From Nitrospiraceae bacterium (lineage in GTDB: Bacteria > Nitrospirota > Nitrospiria > Nitrospirales > UBA8639): DNA of 64,000 bases. Under the pieces are notes generated by a model that was not told where the DNA came from, ran no database searches, and was given only the letters and a program-made list of their open reading frames with translations. Location: assembly GCA_020632635.1 (NCBI GenBank), contig JACKFE010000003.1, forward strand, positions 372,001-436,000, given 5' to 3'. Every line of letters starts with the position of its first letter. The first letter of the stretch is position 1. Made by a program: the position numbers and the translations under genes. Positions 60,937 through 64,000 of the stretch are shown here, one piece after another.

Positions 60937-61061
60937 GACTGACTCCTTTCAGGATTTGCTCCTTGCAGGGACACGGATTATCCCAACCTCCCATCCGACA
61001 GCGGCTCATTCGGCATTACCCGCAATATGAACCTGCTGGCATCACTCTTCTCCGCACCCGA

Positions 61062-61475
61062 TTACCCTCTTCCGCCTTCATCAATGGCTCGCTTCCATCC
61101 TTCAAACCGTCCATCCAAAAATTGACTGACCGCCATATACATCAAAGTGTTTTCCGCCATTAACGTCATTTCTTTCTCAAGGTTGACGGTATTATCATCC
61201 AGTCCGGCGCCCTCATCATGCTTGACAATCTTGTTGAATACATTGTCATTCGGATTGTGAATCGCGATATGCTTGGGATTGGTTTTCATCGCCTGCACCG
61301 GACTCTGACCAGCCATCGCCGCCGCTAAGGTTTCGGGGAACGGCAATTCCCTTGCTTTGTATCCGGGGGTTTCTTCATTGGCCAGATTGGTCGCAATCGT
61401 TTCATGCACACCACTCCGCACATCCAATGCATGTTCATACAGTCGAGTTCCTTCATCCCATGGAGAAATCATCAT
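61062..61475 (-). CDS. flgB: Proximal rod protein FlgB
   Basis: 137 aa. Rod-type N-terminus (YEHALDVRSGVHETIATNLANEETPGYKAR) and C-terminal NLEKEMTLMAENTLMYMAVSQFL. The ATG at 61475 has AAAGGAG at eight bases; the frame continues to a GTG at 61499 that overlaps this site and is rejected. First gene of the operon behind the sigma-54 promoter. Confidence 0.94.
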   Translation of the reverse strand: MMISPWDEGTRLYEHALDVRSGVHETIATNLANEETPGYKARELPFPETLAAAMAGQSPVQAMKTNPKHIAIHNPNDNVFNKIVKHDEGAGLDDNTVNLEKEMTLMAENTLMYMAVSQFLDGRFEGWKRAIDEGGRG

Positions 61476-61777
61476 GATGGTCGCTCCTTTCCCAGGCACT
61501 GGATCCGGGGAGGCCAGTCGCCTCTGGCCTTTTCCTTTCCAACCACACCCTCAAGGGTCAAAAAAAGCAACAGCGGTGCCAATCTTCTCCCTTCCTCAAA
61601 AACAGGACATTTCCCTGCAAAGCCTCTCCCCCCACTCCCCCGTCTGATATTTCAGGACTCAGGACCGTTTGCCTCTCAGGACATACCCGGCAGTTCTGTC
61701 TTGTCTCTATTTTCAGCCCGGCAAAATTTTCCCGTGCTTCGTCCTCACCGGGAAGAACATGCGTGGGGCCTCCGCCA
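61476..61777. other. flgB leader and upstream region
   Basis: 302 bp holding the sigma-54 promoter (61566-61581), the flgB leader, and an inverted repeat AGGCCAG/CTGGCCT around 61513-61536 in the leader. No gene. The activator gene ends at 61778 without a clear terminator. Confidence 0.6.
61566..61581 (-). promoter_or_regulatory. Sigma-54 promoter of the flgB operon
   Basis: Minus strand TGGCAC-CGCTG-TTGCT, a perfect match to the -24/-12 consensus. It is 91 bp upstream of the flgB ATG and directly downstream of a sigma-54 activator gene. Confidence 0.92.
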
Positions 61778-63166
61778 TTAGATTCCCAAGGGCATGCCCC
61801 CGTTCAACTGCCGATACTCCCGCAGCTTATTCCGTAAGGTGCGAATGCTGATTCCCAGGGTTCTCGCGGCATGAGTACGGTTCCCATCATGACGTTCCAG
61901 CGTTCGCATAATCAGATCCCGTTCCATCTCCCAAATTGTTCCCATGGGTTGCTCAACGTTCGGCTGCAATAAGGCTCGCTCTTCGGTGCGAACATGCTCC
62001 AATTGCAACGGCCCATTCCCAGCCAAGAGCACCGCCCGTTCAATGACATTTTCCAGCTCACGCACATTGCCGCGCCAGGGCCGGCTTTTTAAATACTGCA
62101 TGGCTTCATCCGTAATCCCACCACCCGCACGCCGATTGCGACGGGAAGACCGGCTGGTGAATTCTTCCGCCAACAATTGAATGTCTTCAACCCGTTCGCG
62201 CAGGGGCGGCAAGGTAAACGGCATTACACTCAACCGATAGAACACATCCTCCCGAAAACGTCCTGACTGGACTTCATGCGCGAGGTTTCGGTTCGTCGTG
62301 GCAATCACCCGAACATCCACCTGCACGGGGTGTCGCGACCCTAGACGATCGACTTCCCGCTCTTGAAGCACCCGTAACAGTTTGGCTTGCAGCCCCAGGC
62401 TCATCTCACCAATTTCATCCAACAACAGCGTCCCCTGATGAGCCAATTCAAATTTCCCGCACCGTCGAGCTAATGCTCCCGTAAACGCCCCTTTTTCATA
62501 GCCGAATAGCTCGCTTTCGAGAAGACCATCCGGCAGGGCCGCACAATTGATCGCGACAAAGGGCTGTTGGGCACGCGGACTGATGCGGTGAATATGACGA
62601 GCCAGGACTTCCTTTCCTGTGCCGCTTTCACCTTGAATGAGAATCGTGGCGGCACTGTTGGCCACTAACTCCAACATTTTGAGCGTCTGCAGCACTTTGG
62701 GATCACGGGTCAGGAACCCTTCACGGGGTTCCAACGTCGGTCGTTCATGGCCAATGGGACTCCATGGATCAAGCGGGGAAGCCGATTCGGATTTCAACTG
62801 TTGGACTAAATGCTCTAAGCGATCCAATGGAAAGGGTTTTTGCAAAAACTCCGTAGCCCCGTGCTTCAGCGCTTCCACAGCGGTATCCACCGAACCATAG
62901 GCAGTCATCACCACAACCGGCATGTCATACCCTTGGGCTCGGACTTCCCGTAAAAACTCCATTCCCCCCTTGCCCGGCAGATTCAGATCCGTCAGGACCA
63001 ACCAGGGAGGATTCCGCTCCACGCATTCCAAGGCTTCATAGCCATCTCGAGCCAGCGTGATGGGATATCCCTGTTGACTCAACACCTTGCTCAATGCGGA
63101 TTGCAATTGCTCGTCATCTTCAATGATTAAAATGCCACGGCTTTCACCGGTTTCTGTTACGGTCAT
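61778..63166 (-). CDS. flrC: Sigma-54-dependent response regulator (FlrC/FleR type)
   Basis: 462 aa. Receiver (acidic 17-18, acceptor Asp60, Lys110), AAA+ domain with Walker A GESGTGKE (179-186), the sigma-54 contact loop GAFTGA (226-231) and Walker B LLDEIGEM, then a Fis-type HTH (HDGNRTHAARTLGISIRTLRNKL) at the C-terminus. It should activate the -24/-12 promoters at 61566 and 50098. Follows its kinase by 11 bp; AAGGAG upstream of the ATG. The FlrC name reflects context; the wider family is NtrC/AtoC. Confidence 0.92.
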   Translation of the reverse strand: MTVTETGESRGILIIEDDEQLQSALSKVLSQQGYPITLARDGYEALECVERNPPWLVLTDLNLPGKGGMEFLREVRAQGYDMPVVVMTAYGSVDTAVEALKHGATEFLQKPFPLDRLEHLVQQLKSESASPLDPWSPIGHERPTLEPREGFLTRDPKVLQTLKMLELVANSAATILIQGESGTGKEVLARHIHRISPRAQQPFVAINCAALPDGLLESELFGYEKGAFTGALARRCGKFELAHQGTLLLDEIGEMSLGLQAKLLRVLQEREVDRLGSRHPVQVDVRVIATTNRNLAHEVQSGRFREDVFYRLSVMPFTLPPLRERVEDIQLLAEEFTSRSSRRNRRAGGGITDEAMQYLKSRPWRGNVRELENVIERAVLLAGNGPLQLEHVRTEERALLQPNVEQPMGTIWEMERDLIMRTLERHDGNRTHAARTLGISIRTLRNKLREYRQLNGGMPLGI

Positions 63167-63177
63167 GCCACTCTCCT

Positions 63178-64000
63178 TTATTGCGGAAGGACCAGACGCA
63201 CCGTCGTGCCCGTTCCCTGTTCACTTTGAACATCAATTAAGCCATGATGAGCCTGTACAATATGTTTCACGATCGGCAGCCCTAACCCGGTTCCTCCTTT
63301 TCGTTTTGAAAAAAATGGGTTAAACATTTGTTCAACTTCCTCTTGACGCATTCCGCACCCATAATCTCGAACCAGGACTTGGACGCCCTGACCTCCTGAT
63401 CCTGAGGACGAATCCGATTCCTCACACGCCACCCGTTGACAGATGAGTTCAATGCGTCCGCCTGGCGAAGATGCGTGAATGGCATTTAACACCACATTCA
63501 AGACGGCCCGTTTCAATAACGCTTCGTCGCCCCAGACATCCACTAAGCCGGACTCTATCGAACGGTGAATGGCGATCTGTTTCTGCTGGAGGGGATAGAC
63601 GGCCAACCATTCCACCTCATTCAACAAACCGGAAAGACGGAAACGGTGCGGCTCCATCTGAACCGGCTTGGCAAACGCCAGCAGATTGGCCAATAATCCA
63701 TCAAACTTCCGAATAGTTGTCACCAGATGATCAATGAGTGCTTTCCGTTCATCGACGCTCTCCGTTTCTTTTCCCAGCAAGGCGGCATACCATTCCAAAC
63801 TCGTCAGAGGCTGACGGATATCATGGACCACCCGCAGCACTTCCTGCCCAAGATGGGAAAGACGGCCTTGTTGAGAGTCATGATCTGGAGCCGGCTCTTC
63901 CAAGACATAGCGAATCGTCAAACTCTGAGAATCCAGAGATTGCTCCAGAGGGTAATCCCACGCCGATACGAGGCGGCCATTCCACTCCCATTGATGAAAT
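63178..64000 (-). CDS. Sensor histidine kinase, FlrB/FleS type (5' end beyond the window)
   Basis: Partial: the frame remains open to the window edge (at least 273 aa visible). Upstream of residue TIRYV the frame reads WEWNGRLVSAWDYPLEQS, like the end of a PAS domain, so the TTG near 63921 is not the real start. HisKA helix with His in VVHDIRQPLTSLEW, HATPase with VLNAIHASS, DYGCGM and GTGLGLPI. No membrane helix in the visible part. The following NtrC-type gene is its partner. Confidence 0.88.
   Translation of the reverse strand, partial: FHQWEWNGRLVSAWDYPLEQSLDSQSLTIRYVLEEPAPDHDSQQGRLSHLGQEVLRVVHDIRQPLTSLEWYAALLGKETESVDERKALIDHLVTTIRKFDGLLANLLAFAKPVQMEPHRFRLSGLLNEVEWLAVYPLQQKQIAIHRSIESGLVDVWGDEALLKRAVLNVVLNAIHASSPGGRIELICQRVACEESDSSSGSGGQGVQVLVRDYGCGMRQEEVEQMFNPFFSKRKGGTGLGLPIVKHIVQAHHGLIDVQSEQGTGTTVRLVLPQ

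Noticed and set aside
1..64000. CRISPR arrays, tRNA or rRNA genes, insertion sequences
   Set aside because: None recognised by eye; the only repeats are the heptad arrays, the MCP core duplication and the stem-loops listed.

Overview
The window is one almost continuous motility locus: a chemotaxis and signal-transduction block (about 53-38783) followed by a flagellar export, basal-body and hook block (39060-64000). Nearly every gene lies on the minus strand, so transcription runs from high to low coordinates. Moderate GC, several CheA/CheY/CheB/CheR sets, sigma-54 promoters with an NtrC-type regulator, and many small c-type haem sensor domains suggest a motile Gram-negative bacterium. My best guess is a Nitrospirota (Nitrospira-like) lineage. 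This rests on overall gene content, not on a phylogenetic marker, and is only moderately secure.

Flagellar block, in transcription order: a sensor kinase cut by the right edge, an NtrC/FlrC-type sigma-54 activator, then flgB-flgC-fliE-fliF-fliG-fliH-fliI-fliJ-motE-like-fliK-flgD-flgE behind a perfect -24/-12 promoter (61566-61581), ending at a strong terminator (50735-50762). A second sigma-54 promoter (50098-50113) heads fliL-fliM-fliN-fliO-fliP-fliQ-fliR-flhB-flhA-flhF-flhG-fliA. The two operons are separated by the only plausible plus-strand gene, a degenerate receiver-like ORF. Flagellin, motAB, the rod/ring genes flgF/G/H/I and flgM are not in this window.

Chemotaxis block, in transcription order: a haem-type (Tll0287/DUF3365) membrane histidine kinase with overlapping receiver-HATPase gene; a receiver-PP2C phosphatase, a second receiver-HATPase protein and a STAS protein (a phosphorelay-coupled partner switch); a membrane-anchored MCP-like protein, cheY, a four-helix-bundle gene bracketed by heptad repeats, cheA, cheW; two large MCPs with nearly identical signalling cores; a secreted c-type haem sensor; a DUF420-like membrane protein behind a sigma-28-type promoter, then cheR, cheD, cheB; a second anchored MCP-like protein, cheA with two CheW domains, cheW, a truncated-haemoglobin/PAS3 chemoreceptor, cheY, cheB, cheR, cheX, PilZ, STAS, HD-GYP and a hybrid kinase; and finally an excisionase-like HTH gene and cheY-cheZ-cheA.

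The most striking items are (1) a soluble chemoreceptor joining a group-I truncated haemoglobin to three PAS domains that each keep a His/Trp pair like that of Aer2 haem-PAS domains, with a strong internal ribosome site after the globin; (2) two membrane-anchored MCP-like proteins ending in a CheZ-like FQD-x3-Q phosphatase motif; (3) the same c-haem sensor module used in a kinase, an MCP and a free periplasmic protein; (4) receiver-fused partner-switch proteins inside a chemotaxis cluster; and (5) a heptad-repeat-bounded four-helix-bundle gene inserted between cheY and cheA.
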